NCBI GenBank assembly: GCA_017552165.1
Contig: JAFZCF010000023.1
Coordinates: 1-34,812 of the forward strand
Source: Clostridia bacterium
GTDB lineage: Bacteria > Bacillota_A > Clostridia > Oscillospirales > CAG-272
Direction: 5' to 3'
DNA length: 34,812 bases
Positions 1 through 8,201 of the stretch are shown here, piece after piece. How positions within the stretch are numbered: the stretch's first letter is position 1; each line of letters begins with the position of its first letter. A model generated the notes under the pieces. The model was not told the origin of the DNA. It worked only from the letters and a program-made list of their open reading frames with translations, and ran no database searches. The position numbers were made by a program, and so were the translations under genes.

Positions 1-1203
1 ATGGATTCGATACCGAAATATCTCGAAAACAGGGCAAAGAACGGCGACTACGGCTACCGTATCGCGGGACTTAAGGAAATACTCGACGAGACCTGCGGCT
101 GTATCGTCTATCAGGAGCAGGTTATGGAGATTTTCAGGCGCGTGGCGGGATATTCCTACGGCCGCGCCGACGTCGTCAGACGAGCGATAGCCAAAAAGAA
201 ACCGGGCGTTATCGAGGCGGAAAAGGCCGGATTTATCGCCGGAGCCGAGGCGCGCGGCATCGACCGTGCGGCGGCAGAAGCGCTTTACGGCGAAATGGCC
301 GACTTTGCCGACTACGCCTTCAAAAAAAGTCACTCGGCTGCGTACGGGATAATCTCGTACAGAACGGCGTATCTCAAGGCAAACTATCCGGGACAGTACG
401 TCTCGGCGCTCATGAACTCGGTCTCGGGAGATTTTCCGAAGATCGCCGCATACGCGGCCGATCTCGAAAAATTCGGCATAAGCATCGGCCGCCCGGACGT
501 CAACCTGAGCGGAGAATGCTTTTCGGTCTCGCCGGACGGTAAGACCGTGCGATTCGGGCTGAGTTCCCTGAAAGGGATCGGGGAGCGGCTCGCCTCCCGC
601 ATCTGCGAAGAGCGGAAGAACGGGAATTACGTTTCGTTCGAAAACTTCGTGAGGCGTAACGCGTCGGCGGAGCTTGGTGAAAAACAGCTCGAGACGCTCG
701 TGTCGGCGGGATGTTTCGATTCCCTCGGCAGGAACAGGAACGTCCTGCTCGACGCGCTTCACGACGTCTGCGAAAAATACAAGCGGCATCAGGGAACGGA
801 AAATCAGGCCCAGATCGGCTTTTTCGACGACGAGGCCGACGCGCCGTTCGACGGATACCGTCAGATACCCGGGCCGGACCCGGGGGAGGCGGCGCGCCGC
901 GAGCGGGAGCTATGCGGACTGAGTTTCAGCGACCGCGAGGTAAAAAAGACGGCGGGGATCGCCGCGCCCGCGCGGGAGGAGACGCACGCACCGAGACGCC
1001 TTTTCATACGTACGGCGGACGGCAGGGGAGAACAGTATCGCCGGGCTGCGGCGCTCTGCAGAATATTCGAAGGGAAGACGCCCGTGTGGCTTTATGACTC
1101 CGAGAGCGCTGAATACCGCAATATATGCTCATCCGAGCCGACTCCCCGGCTTCTTTCCGAGCTGAAGTCTCTACTCGGAGACGAAAACGTGGTTCTGAAA
1201 TGA
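1..1203 (+). CDS. dnaE: DNA polymerase III alpha subunit, 3' part (5' end outside window)
   Basis: This is the C-terminal 400 residues of the replicative polymerase catalytic subunit. The ATG at position 1 is not the start: it encodes the internal Met of the conserved MDSIP segment, so the palm with its catalytic aspartates lies upstream. Visible family blocks are CIVYQEQVMEIF (residues 34-45), AFKKSHSAAYGIISYRTAYL (107-126) and the helix-hairpin-helix region FGLSSLKGIGERLASRI (187-203). The segment that normally reads LGLYxSGHPL appears as LCGLSFSDREV near residue 305. Only about 90 residues follow it, ending in the typical tail LLGDENVVLK. The family usually has an OB fold of about 100 residues in between, and I cannot see one. 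The stop is TGA at 1201-1203. The identification is secure; the OB loss is inferred from length and motif order. Confidence 0.93.
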   Translation: MDSIPKYLENRAKNGDYGYRIAGLKEILDETCGCIVYQEQVMEIFRRVAGYSYGRADVVRRAIAKKKPGVIEAEKAGFIAGAEARGIDRAAAEALYGEMADFADYAFKKSHSAAYGIISYRTAYLKANYPGQYVSALMNSVSGDFPKIAAYAADLEKFGISIGRPDVNLSGECFSVSPDGKTVRFGLSSLKGIGERLASRICEERKNGNYVSFENFVRRNASAELGEKQLETLVSAGCFDSLGRNRNVLLDALHDVCEKYKRHQGTENQAQIGFFDDEADAPFDGYRQIPGPDPGEAARRERELCGLSFSDREVKKTAGIAAPAREETHAPRRLFIRTADGRGEQYRRAAALCRIFEGKTPVWLYDSESAEYRNICSSEPTPRLLSELKSLLGDENVVLK

Positions 1204-1244
1204 GCTTTTTTCGGCGCGTTCACGACGGGTTAAAAAAGCAGGTG

Positions 1245-1250
1245 TATAAT
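1245..1250 (+). promoter_or_regulatory. Candidate -10 box upstream of the penicillin-binding protein gene
   Basis: A perfect TATAAT lies in the 118-base gap after dnaE, 72 bases before the next start codon. I see no convincing -35 hexamer 16-18 bases upstream, so this is either a weak promoter or one that depends on an activator. Confidence 0.4.
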
Positions 1251-1321
1251 ATGTCCGTTACAGCGGATATTATCCGAGAGAAAAACGCTCAGGTGCCTGA
1301 TTTTAGGAGAATCTGAAAACA

Positions 1322-3907
1322 ATGAACAGCTACAAGGACGTGGACTGGGGGGACGAGATGGCTAAGGCGGTAAAGACGGGCGGGAAGACCGTTCTTCGGT
1401 TCGTCGGCTATATTTTCAATATCCTCATGACGATCGGACTTGTCGGCGCGATAACCGCGACCGTTGTCGGGATAACGTTTCTCGTTTATATAAAAAATTA
1501 CGTCAACACGAGCGTTGACGATTTTGAGTTGCTTGTTTCCGACAAGAGTCTTACGACGATGGTAGCATACGAAGACAAGGACGGCAGCGTCGTTGAGATG
1601 GAAAGCGAGCGGCTTTCATCCACCGAAAACCGCGTGTGGGTGGCGTATTCCGATTTCAACAAGTATATAGGAGAGGCCTTCAAGGCGGTCGAGGACAAGA
1701 GATTCGACTCTCATCACGGCGTGGACTGGTACCGGCTCGGCGGGGTAGCGCTTAAGTTTGTGACCGGCAGATCCATGGAGGGCGGCTCCACGATAACCCA
1801 GCAGTTGATCAAAAACGTGACGGGAAACGACGAGGTCACGCTCCAGCGTAAGATCGGCGAGATTTTCCAGGCGCTGAATCTCGAAAAGAAATATGACAAG
1901 ACCGAGATACTCGAGATGTATCTCAACAGTATATATCTGTCTGAGGGATGCTACGGGATCGGCGCCGCCGCGTTCACTTATTTCGGCAAAGAGGTAAAGG
2001 ATCTGACGCTGATAGAATCCGCCGCCATAGCGGGGATCACTCAGAATCCTTACAGATACGATCCCATCCTTCATCCCCAGGCAAACGCCGACCGGCGCAA
2101 CACCGTCCTGGCGCTCATGTATAAACAGGGAAGGATCACTCAGGAGGAGTTCGCCTCGGCGTATGAAAAAGATCTGGTCCTTAACATAGGCGGCGAGGAC
2201 GAGGACGTTCCGTCAAACGTCCATTCGTGGTACACCGACGCGGCGCAGCAGGAAGCGACGCGCATGCTCGTTGAGAAATTCGGCTATACGAACGTCGTCG
2301 CCGAAAAGGCTCTTCTGACCGGCGGTTATACGCTCGTGACGGCGCAGGATCCCGAAATACAGAAGATCGTCGAAGAGTATTACGAGAACGAATCGAGCTT
2401 CCAGAAAGTCGACAAATCCCCCGTTCAGCCCGAATCCGGCTTCGTTATAATCGATCCGAAAAACGGCAACGTTGTCGCCCTTGTCGGCGGCCGCGGTAAA
2501 AAGACCGCGAATCTCCTCCTGAACTACGCTACGATGACGAAGCGGCCTCCGGGTTCTTCCTTCAAACCTATATCGGTTTACGCGCCGGCGTTTGAAGCGG
2601 GGCTCATCACCTACGGCTCGGTTTTCGACGATTCGCCGCTCAATTTCGGGACCCAGACGATAGACAAGGAGACTGGGAACATCGTCTATTCAAACAAGCA
2701 CGGATATCCCGCCAACCTCCCTGATTCTTACGCTGGTCTCACGACAGTGCACGACGCCGTGAGAGTATCCAAGAACACGGTCGCCTGCCGGGTCCTACAG
2801 GTGCTCGGATTTGACAATTCGTATGCGTTCCTGACCGAAAAGGTGGGGATTTCAACGCTTGTCGACGGGACAGTCACTTCGTCGGGCAAGGTGTTCTCGG
2901 ATAAGGCGCTCGCGCCGCTCGCAATGGGTCAGCTCACTTACGGCGTGACCGTCAAGGAGATGACCGCCGCTTTCCAGATCTTCGCCAACAACGGGGTTTT
3001 CAACGAGGAGAGGATAATCCTCCGCATACTCGATCAGGAGGGCAACGTCGTCGCCGAGAACGAAAAGAAGAGCTCAATCGTCATGTCCGAGCAAAACGCT
3101 TCGATCATGACGCGGATTCTTCAGTCCGTCGTCTCGAGCGGTACCGCCACATCGATCTCGCTGAGAAAAAGCATGGACGTGGCCGGCAAGACCGGAACGT
3201 CGCAGAACGCGCAGGACTACTGGTTCGTCGGATATACACCGTATTACGTCGCGGGCGTGTGGTTCGGTTATTCAATGCCGAGATCGATGTCTAAATATTC
3301 GTCGTCAAAGACCACCCTCGCCGCGTGGGACGCGATAATGACGAAGGTCCATCAGAAATATCTTAGCACGGAACAGGAGAAGTTCACTCTTGCGCCGGGT
3401 ATCATAAACGTTAAATACTGCAAGGATTCCGGATGTCTGGCCACCGACGCCTGCCGCGCCGACCCGAGAGGGAGCCGCGAAGAAAGCGGTTTTTTCGTCG
3501 AAGGTACCGAGCCCCAGACCTACTGCACGATGCACGTTCTGGTCGATTATGACACCAAGACCGGCGGAATCGCCACGGCCGGCTGCGTTAAGGCCGGCTC
3601 GACAATCAAAAAAGTCGGTCTGCTGAATCTGTACCGCTCAATGCCTTACAACATAAAGATTGCCGACGCGTCATATACGATGCAGCTCCTTCCGTCGGGA
3701 TATTCGTTCGACGACCTGACGGGATCGGTTCCGTTCTATCAGAATCTTCTCGCAAAGGGAATGTATACCGGTTATTCATCGAAGATATCGACGTCCAAAT
3801 CGTATAACTTCTACAAGGGTAACGGCATCTGCACCGAGCATCTGCATTATCTGACCGACCCGGAGCCGGAGCCGGTGACGCCCGATACAGAGGCGCCGAC
3901 AGAATAG
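1322..3907 (+). CDS. Class A penicillin-binding protein (bifunctional transglycosylase/transpeptidase, PBP1A type)
   Basis: This 861-residue membrane-anchored enzyme polymerises lipid II into glycan strands and cross-links the peptides outside the membrane. A short cytoplasmic N-terminus is followed by a membrane segment (about 27-57). The GT51 domain shows EDKRFDSHHG (124-133, catalytic Glu124), GGSTITQQLIKNV (154-166) and RKIGEIFQALNLEKKY (176-191). The transpeptidase has all three motifs: SSFK (Ser412, Lys415), SKN (483-485) and KTGT (623-626). A Cys-containing C-terminal extension of about 180 residues ends in a Pro/Glu-rich tail. The start is fixed by AGGAGA at 1305-1310. The gene stands alone between a candidate promoter and a terminator hairpin. 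Length and motif order are normal for the family. Confidence 0.95.
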   Translation: MNSYKDVDWGDEMAKAVKTGGKTVLRFVGYIFNILMTIGLVGAITATVVGITFLVYIKNYVNTSVDDFELLVSDKSLTTMVAYEDKDGSVVEMESERLSSTENRVWVAYSDFNKYIGEAFKAVEDKRFDSHHGVDWYRLGGVALKFVTGRSMEGGSTITQQLIKNVTGNDEVTLQRKIGEIFQALNLEKKYDKTEILEMYLNSIYLSEGCYGIGAAAFTYFGKEVKDLTLIESAAIAGITQNPYRYDPILHPQANADRRNTVLALMYKQGRITQEEFASAYEKDLVLNIGGEDEDVPSNVHSWYTDAAQQEATRMLVEKFGYTNVVAEKALLTGGYTLVTAQDPEIQKIVEEYYENESSFQKVDKSPVQPESGFVIIDPKNGNVVALVGGRGKKTANLLLNYATMTKRPPGSSFKPISVYAPAFEAGLITYGSVFDDSPLNFGTQTIDKETGNIVYSNKHGYPANLPDSYAGLTTVHDAVRVSKNTVACRVLQVLGFDNSYAFLTEKVGISTLVDGTVTSSGKVFSDKALAPLAMGQLTYGVTVKEMTAAFQIFANNGVFNEERIILRILDQEGNVVAENEKKSSIVMSEQNASIMTRILQSVVSSGTATSISLRKSMDVAGKTGTSQNAQDYWFVGYTPYYVAGVWFGYSMPRSMSKYSSSKTTLAAWDAIMTKVHQKYLSTEQEKFTLAPGIINVKYCKDSGCLATDACRADPRGSREESGFFVEGTEPQTYCTMHVLVDYDTKTGGIATAGCVKAGSTIKKVGLLNLYRSMPYNIKIADASYTMQLLPSGYSFDDLTGSVPFYQNLLAKGMYTGYSSKISTSKSYNFYKGNGICTEHLHYLTDPEPEPVTPDTEAPTE

Positions 3908-3914
3908 TTTTTTG

Positions 3915-3941
3915 AAGCCGGAGGACGCTGTCCTCCGGCTT
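3915..3941 (+). terminator. Hairpin downstream of the PBP gene
   Basis: A 12-bp perfect stem (AAGCCGGAGGAC / GTCCTCCGGCTT) with a GCT loop starts 8 bases after the PBP stop codon. Only two T residues follow on the plus strand, so it is a strong hairpin with a weak U tract. It probably separates the PBP gene from the glycan operon. Confidence 0.6.
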
Positions 3942-4009
3942 TGACGTACCGCTCGTGACGGGTTGAACGATTTAAGACATTTTATAAAAAAAAATGTCGG
4001 AATATGTTC

Positions 4010-4036
4010 TTGCCTTTGAGGCGTTTTTTTGATAAT
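4010..4036 (+). promoter_or_regulatory. Candidate sigma-A promoter of the eight-gene glycan operon
   Basis: TTGCCT at 4010-4015 is followed by GATAAT at 4031-4036 (15-base spacer) or TAATAT at 4033-4038 (17-base spacer). The region upstream (3971-3998) is very AT-rich and contains the inverted repeat GACATTTT...AAAATGTC (3976-3983/3991-3998), which could be an UP element or an operator. This is the only plausible promoter I found for the next 12.8 kb. Confidence 0.5.
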
Positions 4037-4047
4037 ATTATTCTGAA

Positions 4048-4099
4048 CGGGTATATCCCGGATAACATCACGCCGCGGCGGCAGCGCCGCGCAGGAGGT
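4048..4099 (+). promoter_or_regulatory. Structured 5' leader and strong ribosome binding site of the glycan operon
   Basis: The leader has a short CGGG/CCCG hairpin (4048-4060). A GC-only stem CGCGGCG/CGCCGCG (4074-4080/4085-4091, loop GCAG) ends two bases before a perfect AGGAGG (4093-4098), which is spaced 5 bases from the ATG at 4104. The stem abuts but does not cover the Shine-Dalgarno sequence. It may protect the mRNA 5' end or tune initiation; the function is inferred. Confidence 0.45.
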
Positions 4100-4103
4100 T
4101 TTT

Positions 4104-5198
4104 ATGAGCTACAGATTTTGCGGGAAAGTCGTCGCGTACATGCCGACGACGGCCGCTAACACCCGAAACTCGGAGGGGACGTTTTTCAGACTGAAGGACA
4201 GGTCGATAATCTACGCTTATTCGTACTACGGAGGGAGTTCCGAGGACAGCGCGGCGGCAAACATCGCCTGCCTCGTTTCCCGCGATAACGGCGAGAGTTT
4301 CGGAGAATGGCATTACCTCTATAAAAAGGACGACGGAGACAACTATATGTGCCCGTCGATACTGAGAATGAAAAACGGCGATCTCGGATTGTTCATGCTA
4401 TACCGCGTGAACCGTTCAAAGGTCGCGAGCGAAAACGAGCGAAACGGCAAGGTGCTTTTCGTGCGCTCTGCTGACGAGGGTCTGACCTGGTCCGAGCCGC
4501 TTGTCGTCACGCCGAAAGAAGAAAATTACGTGCTCGAAAACGGACACGTAATAAGATTTAAGAACGGGCGGATTCTCGTGCCCGTGGCGAACTGCATAAG
4601 AGACGAGCAGAGCGATACGCCGTCAGAGCTCGTGTTCTTCGTTTCCGACGACGACGGACTGACCTGGCGGGAGATCGCAGACCGCAAGCGCGGCGTCCCG
4701 AGACCCTGGTCGGAGTCCGGTCTTCAGGAGCCGATCGCGTTCGAATGCGACGACGGGATCATCCGCACTTATTCCCGTACTGACCTCGGATGTCAGTACG
4801 AGACCGATTCGAGCGACGACGGCGAAACGTGGTCAGAGCCCATGCCTAACAGGACGTTCTCGTCGCCCTGCTCACCGATGAACGTTAAGAGATTCGGTAA
4901 ATACTGCGTCGCAGCCTTCAATCCTGTCCCGAAATACGTAATCAGACACTATGACAGGGACGAGCGGTCACCTCTCATTCTGCTTTTCAGCATAGACGGC
5001 GGCAAGACCTACGACTGGGAAAAGACTCTGATCGTCGACAACCGGGGACACTGCTGCTATCCCGATCTTTTCGATATCGGAGACGGATGCCTGCTGATAG
5101 GATACCAGGCGCTGAACGACGGCGTGATAAAGAAACTCGATCACTGGCATTACGTGGATTTTTATGAGGTCAGCTGCAGCGAAACGGAGGGAAACTGA
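4104..5198 (+). CDS. BNR/Asp-box repeat protein of the sialidase superfamily, copy 1
   Basis: This 364-residue protein is predicted to be a six-bladed beta-propeller. Five Asp boxes (S-x-D-x-G-x-T/S-W/F/Y) are visible: SRDNGESF (59-66), SADEGLTW (122-129), SDDDGLTW (181-188), SSDDGETW (236-243) and SIDGGKTY (296-303). Conserved charged segments shared with the next gene include NSEGTFFRLKD (22-32), SGLQEPIAFE (205-214), RTYSRTD (221-227) and the SPCSPM block. The family (COG4409/BNR_2 type) contains exo-alpha-sialidases, but a full arginine triad and Tyr/Glu nucleophile cannot be assigned by eye, so the substrate is open. There is no signal peptide or membrane segment, so it is likely cytoplasmic. 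It is the first gene of the glycan operon, and its stop lies one base before the start of its paralogue. Confidence 0.8.
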   Translation: MSYRFCGKVVAYMPTTAANTRNSEGTFFRLKDRSIIYAYSYYGGSSEDSAAANIACLVSRDNGESFGEWHYLYKKDDGDNYMCPSILRMKNGDLGLFMLYRVNRSKVASENERNGKVLFVRSADEGLTWSEPLVVTPKEENYVLENGHVIRFKNGRILVPVANCIRDEQSDTPSELVFFVSDDDGLTWREIADRKRGVPRPWSESGLQEPIAFECDDGIIRTYSRTDLGCQYETDSSDDGETWSEPMPNRTFSSPCSPMNVKRFGKYCVAAFNPVPKYVIRHYDRDERSPLILLFSIDGGKTYDWEKTLIVDNRGHCCYPDLFDIGDGCLLIGYQALNDGVIKKLDHWHYVDFYEVSCSETEGN

Positions 5199-5199
5199 A

Positions 5200-6273
5200 A
5201 TGAGAGAAGTCGGCAGGATCGTCGGATACGTTCCGACAAACTGGAGTAATTCAAGAAATTCCGAGGGATGTTTTATACGCCGCAAGGACGGCGCTATTCT
5301 CTACGCCTGGTCTAACTATCACAGCGGAGGTGCCGACGACTCGCCCTGCGAGATAGGGTGCATCGTCTCTCACAACGAGGGCGAGACCTGGGGAGAACGT
5401 CATTATCTGTATCACAATTCAGGCAGAGACAACATCATGTGTCCTTCTCTCATGAGAATGCAGAACGGCGACATGGGTATGTTCTTTATACACAGAAACG
5501 CGGCCGAAAATCCCGGATGCGACTTTATGGAGGTCGCGCAGACCTGGTTCGTGCGCTCAAGCGACGAGGGTAAGACGTGGTCGGAGCCGATCGTCATCAC
5601 ACATCCCGACGAGTATTTCGTTTTTGAGAACGGTCACGCGATCATGCTGAAGAGCGGGCGCATACTCGTGCCGGTCGCCTTCCACGGCGGCAGACCGTTC
5701 AGAGGCCACGCGAGCACGGCCTATTTCATGTCGGACGACGACGGCCGGACATGGTACGAGGCGGACGAAAGATACGAGGGCGTGCCGGAGCCGTGGTCGG
5801 ATTCCGGGCTTCAGGAGCCGATGGCGTTCGAAACCTCGTACGGGGTCATAAGGACGTTTTCGCGCACCGACCTGTTTTATCAGTACGAATCGGATTCTTT
5901 CGACGACGGCAAGACATGGACCAAGCCCATGCCCAACAGGGGATTCTCTTCTCCCTGCGCGCCGATGATGATAAAACCCGTAAAGGATCTTTTCGTGGCT
6001 CTGTTCAACCCCGTTCCCAAGTTCGTGACGAGGGTAAGGGAAGTCGACGATGAGCGCTCTCCGCTTATCGCGCTCGTGAGCCGCGACGGCGGCAGGACCT
6101 TCCCGTGGGACGATCCTCTCATCATCGACTGGCGCGGTCACTCTGCGTATCCCGATCTTTTCGACGGCGGGAGCTACATGCTTGCGGGCTATCAGGCAGA
6201 CCCCAACGACAGCGTTATCAAAAAGATAACGTACGAGGAGCTTGTCGATCCGGGCGCATATCCTTTTGACTGA
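5200..6273 (+). CDS. BNR/Asp-box repeat protein of the sialidase superfamily, copy 2
   Basis: This 357-residue tandem paralogue of the preceding gene is collinear over its whole length. Asp boxes are SHNEGETW (57-64), SSDEGKTW (120-127), SDDDGRTW (178-185), SFDDGKTW (233-240) and SRDGGRTF (284-291). SGLQEPMAFE and RTFSRTD are also kept. The ATG at 5200 is chosen because GGAGGG lies at 5186-5191 with an 8-base spacer. An in-frame ATG at 5164 would overlap the upstream gene by 35 bases without a ribosome binding site. There is no signal peptide. The two copies differ most in the loop between the first and second Asp boxes, which could give different specificities. The exact glycan and bond cleaved, and even whether it is hydrolytic, are inference. 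Confidence 0.8.
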   Translation: MREVGRIVGYVPTNWSNSRNSEGCFIRRKDGAILYAWSNYHSGGADDSPCEIGCIVSHNEGETWGERHYLYHNSGRDNIMCPSLMRMQNGDMGMFFIHRNAAENPGCDFMEVAQTWFVRSSDEGKTWSEPIVITHPDEYFVFENGHAIMLKSGRILVPVAFHGGRPFRGHASTAYFMSDDDGRTWYEADERYEGVPEPWSDSGLQEPMAFETSYGVIRTFSRTDLFYQYESDSFDDGKTWTKPMPNRGFSSPCAPMMIKPVKDLFVALFNPVPKFVTRVREVDDERSPLIALVSRDGGRTFPWDDPLIIDWRGHSAYPDLFDGGSYMLAGYQADPNDSVIKKITYEELVDPGAYPFD

Positions 6274-6284
6274 ATGGAAAAATC

Positions 6285-8192
6285 ATGATCATAACCGATA
6301 ATTCAAAAAGATACATTGTCAGGGACGGGGCGAGCGACTACGTCATCTCGCTCTGTCCCGATGCCTCTCCCTCCGAGAAATTCGCCGCAGGAGAGCTTTC
6401 GAAATATATCGAAAAAATCAGCGGGTGCGTTCTTCCCGTCATTTCGGGCGGGAAAAGCGCAGATTCGATCTTTGTCGGATCTGACAGCGACGCGGAAATA
6501 AGCGATCTCGGCGACGACGGATTTGTTATCAGCTCGTCCGTCAGCGGCGGGATCCGCATAGCGGGCGGCAGGAAAAGGGGCACGCTTTACGGTGTATACG
6601 CGTTTCTCGAAGATTTTCTAGGCTGCCGCTTTCTGTCCGACGAGGCGGAGATAGTCCCCGAGACGAAGGACGTCGCGGTCCCGCTTGCCTTCGAGAAGAA
6701 GGAAGTGCCGGTCATAAGATACCGCGACACCTATTGCACCGGTTTCTTCGCCGACGATATAGCGGCGAAGCGGCGCTTCAACGGCGGCGAGCACGCCGGG
6801 ATGGACGAGGAGCACGGAGGGGCCATCACCTGGACCGACGGGCTGTACTGTCACACGATTTTCCATCTCTCCGGAGAAGACAAGCCGGCGTTCACCACGC
6901 CGACGCCCTGTCTGACCGACGATAGAACCTTTGAAACGGTGCTCGAAAACGTCAGGAAGGCGATAAAAAAAGACCCGAAGGGCTCGATAATATCCATATC
7001 TCAGGCGGACAACTCGAATCACTGCGGCTGTCCGAAGTGCCGCGCGCTCGAGGAGCGCGAGGGTTGCGACGGTGCGACGGTCTTCGCCTTTGCGAACAGG
7101 ATCGCCGAAGCTATAGAGGACGAATATCCGGATATCAGGATCGAGACGATGGCGTATCAGTTTTCTCTCGATCCGCCGAAAACGATAAGACCCCGCAAAA
7201 ACGTCATAATCAGGGTGATATCGCTCCTCTCGTGTTTTTCACATCCGCTTGAGGACTGTTCCGTCGAGTACTACGAGGAAAGACTCAATCAGAAAAACAA
7301 GCATTCCTTTGCCGAAAATCTCAGAGCGTGGAGCAAACTGTGCGACAAGATACACATCTGGGATTATATCACGAATTTCGACCATTATCCGGCTCCTTTC
7401 CCGAATCTCAACGTCATCAGGAGGAATATCAGATTTTTCGCCGAAAACAACGTGGACGGTGTTTTCGAGCAGGGAGTAGGCAATTCAAAGAGCGGCAAGT
7501 TCGATGAACTCAGGGGCTATCTCGTAAGCAAGTGCCTCTGGGATCCCTTTATGAGCGAAGAAGAATACGACCGTCATATAAACGAGTTCCTCGAGGGGTT
7601 CTACGGTCCCGGCTGGAAATATCTGAGGGAGTACATCGACCTCGCGCACGGGCTGACGCGCGACGTGCATTTCCACATATACGCCGATCCGACTGACGTC
7701 ATCCCGCCGAGGTACGTAAAGAACGGCAATCCTCTGCCGCCGCCGACCGAGATATCTCCCCGGACGGACTGGCTAGCTTACGCGGACAACGACTTCAAAA
7801 CCGACACGTCGTTTATCGAAAAAGCCGAGAAACTCTTTGAGACAGCCGCAGATCTTGCCGACACGGCCGAGCGCCGGGCAAGGGTGGAGCGCGCCGCCGT
7901 TCAGGTGCTGTACTACAAAATCTATTTCACTTTCGTAAGGTACGGCAAGCGCCTTGAGGAAGCTCTGAAAGCGATAGTTCCCGAGGCCGATCTCGATTCC
8001 GCGCTGAAATACGCTCACGAGCAAAAGGACGAGGTCGTTTCGCTCCTCAACAGGGAACTGCAGATGAAACTACGCAGATTCGACATAGAACGGATTGCAG
8101 AGGACATGCCTTTCCCGCTCGAGGATGGGAAAATAAACTACAAAAACGAACCGAAAATGTACTGGGACGAAAACACCCTGACTCTGAGGTGA
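6285..8192 (+). CDS. DUF4838 family protein (putative glycan-processing enzyme)
   Basis: This protein has 635 residues. Residues 1-135 look like the alpha/beta N-terminal domain found before GH20/GH67-type barrels (SPSEKFAAGELSKYIEKISG at 28-47, RGTLYGVYAFLEDFLGCRFL at 98-117). The following DUF4838 region should be a TIM-like barrel and includes a CGCPKC cluster (247-252), IRIETMAYQFSLDPPKTIRP (near 285) and the segment DGVFEQGVGNSKSGKFDELR. No signal peptide is present, unlike the five lipoproteins that follow. The start ATG has only a weak purine stretch (GGAAAA) upstream and sits 11 bases after the previous stop, so translation may be coupled. DUF4838 genes are common in polysaccharide-utilisation loci, but to my knowledge no activity is established for the family. 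A glycosidase role is inference. Confidence 0.72.
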   Translation: MIITDNSKRYIVRDGASDYVISLCPDASPSEKFAAGELSKYIEKISGCVLPVISGGKSADSIFVGSDSDAEISDLGDDGFVISSSVSGGIRIAGGRKRGTLYGVYAFLEDFLGCRFLSDEAEIVPETKDVAVPLAFEKKEVPVIRYRDTYCTGFFADDIAAKRRFNGGEHAGMDEEHGGAITWTDGLYCHTIFHLSGEDKPAFTTPTPCLTDDRTFETVLENVRKAIKKDPKGSIISISQADNSNHCGCPKCRALEEREGCDGATVFAFANRIAEAIEDEYPDIRIETMAYQFSLDPPKTIRPRKNVIIRVISLLSCFSHPLEDCSVEYYEERLNQKNKHSFAENLRAWSKLCDKIHIWDYITNFDHYPAPFPNLNVIRRNIRFFAENNVDGVFEQGVGNSKSGKFDELRGYLVSKCLWDPFMSEEEYDRHINEFLEGFYGPGWKYLREYIDLAHGLTRDVHFHIYADPTDVIPPRYVKNGNPLPPPTEISPRTDWLAYADNDFKTDTSFIEKAEKLFETAADLADTAERRARVERAAVQVLYYKIYFTFVRYGKRLEEALKAIVPEADLDSALKYAHEQKDEVVSLLNRELQMKLRRFDIERIAEDMPFPLEDGKINYKNEPKMYWDENTLTLR

Positions 8193-8201
8193 TATTACAC
8201 T

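Noticed and set aside
1125..1316. A 63-codon open frame bridging the dnaE end and the PBP leader
   Set aside because: It overlaps dnaE, contains the candidate -10 box and overlaps the PBP ribosome binding site, and it has no recognisable motif.
5164..5199. An upstream in-frame ATG for the second BNR gene
   Set aside because: It would add 12 residues without similarity to copy 1 and lacks a ribosome binding site, whereas the ATG at 5200 has GGAGGG at the right distance.
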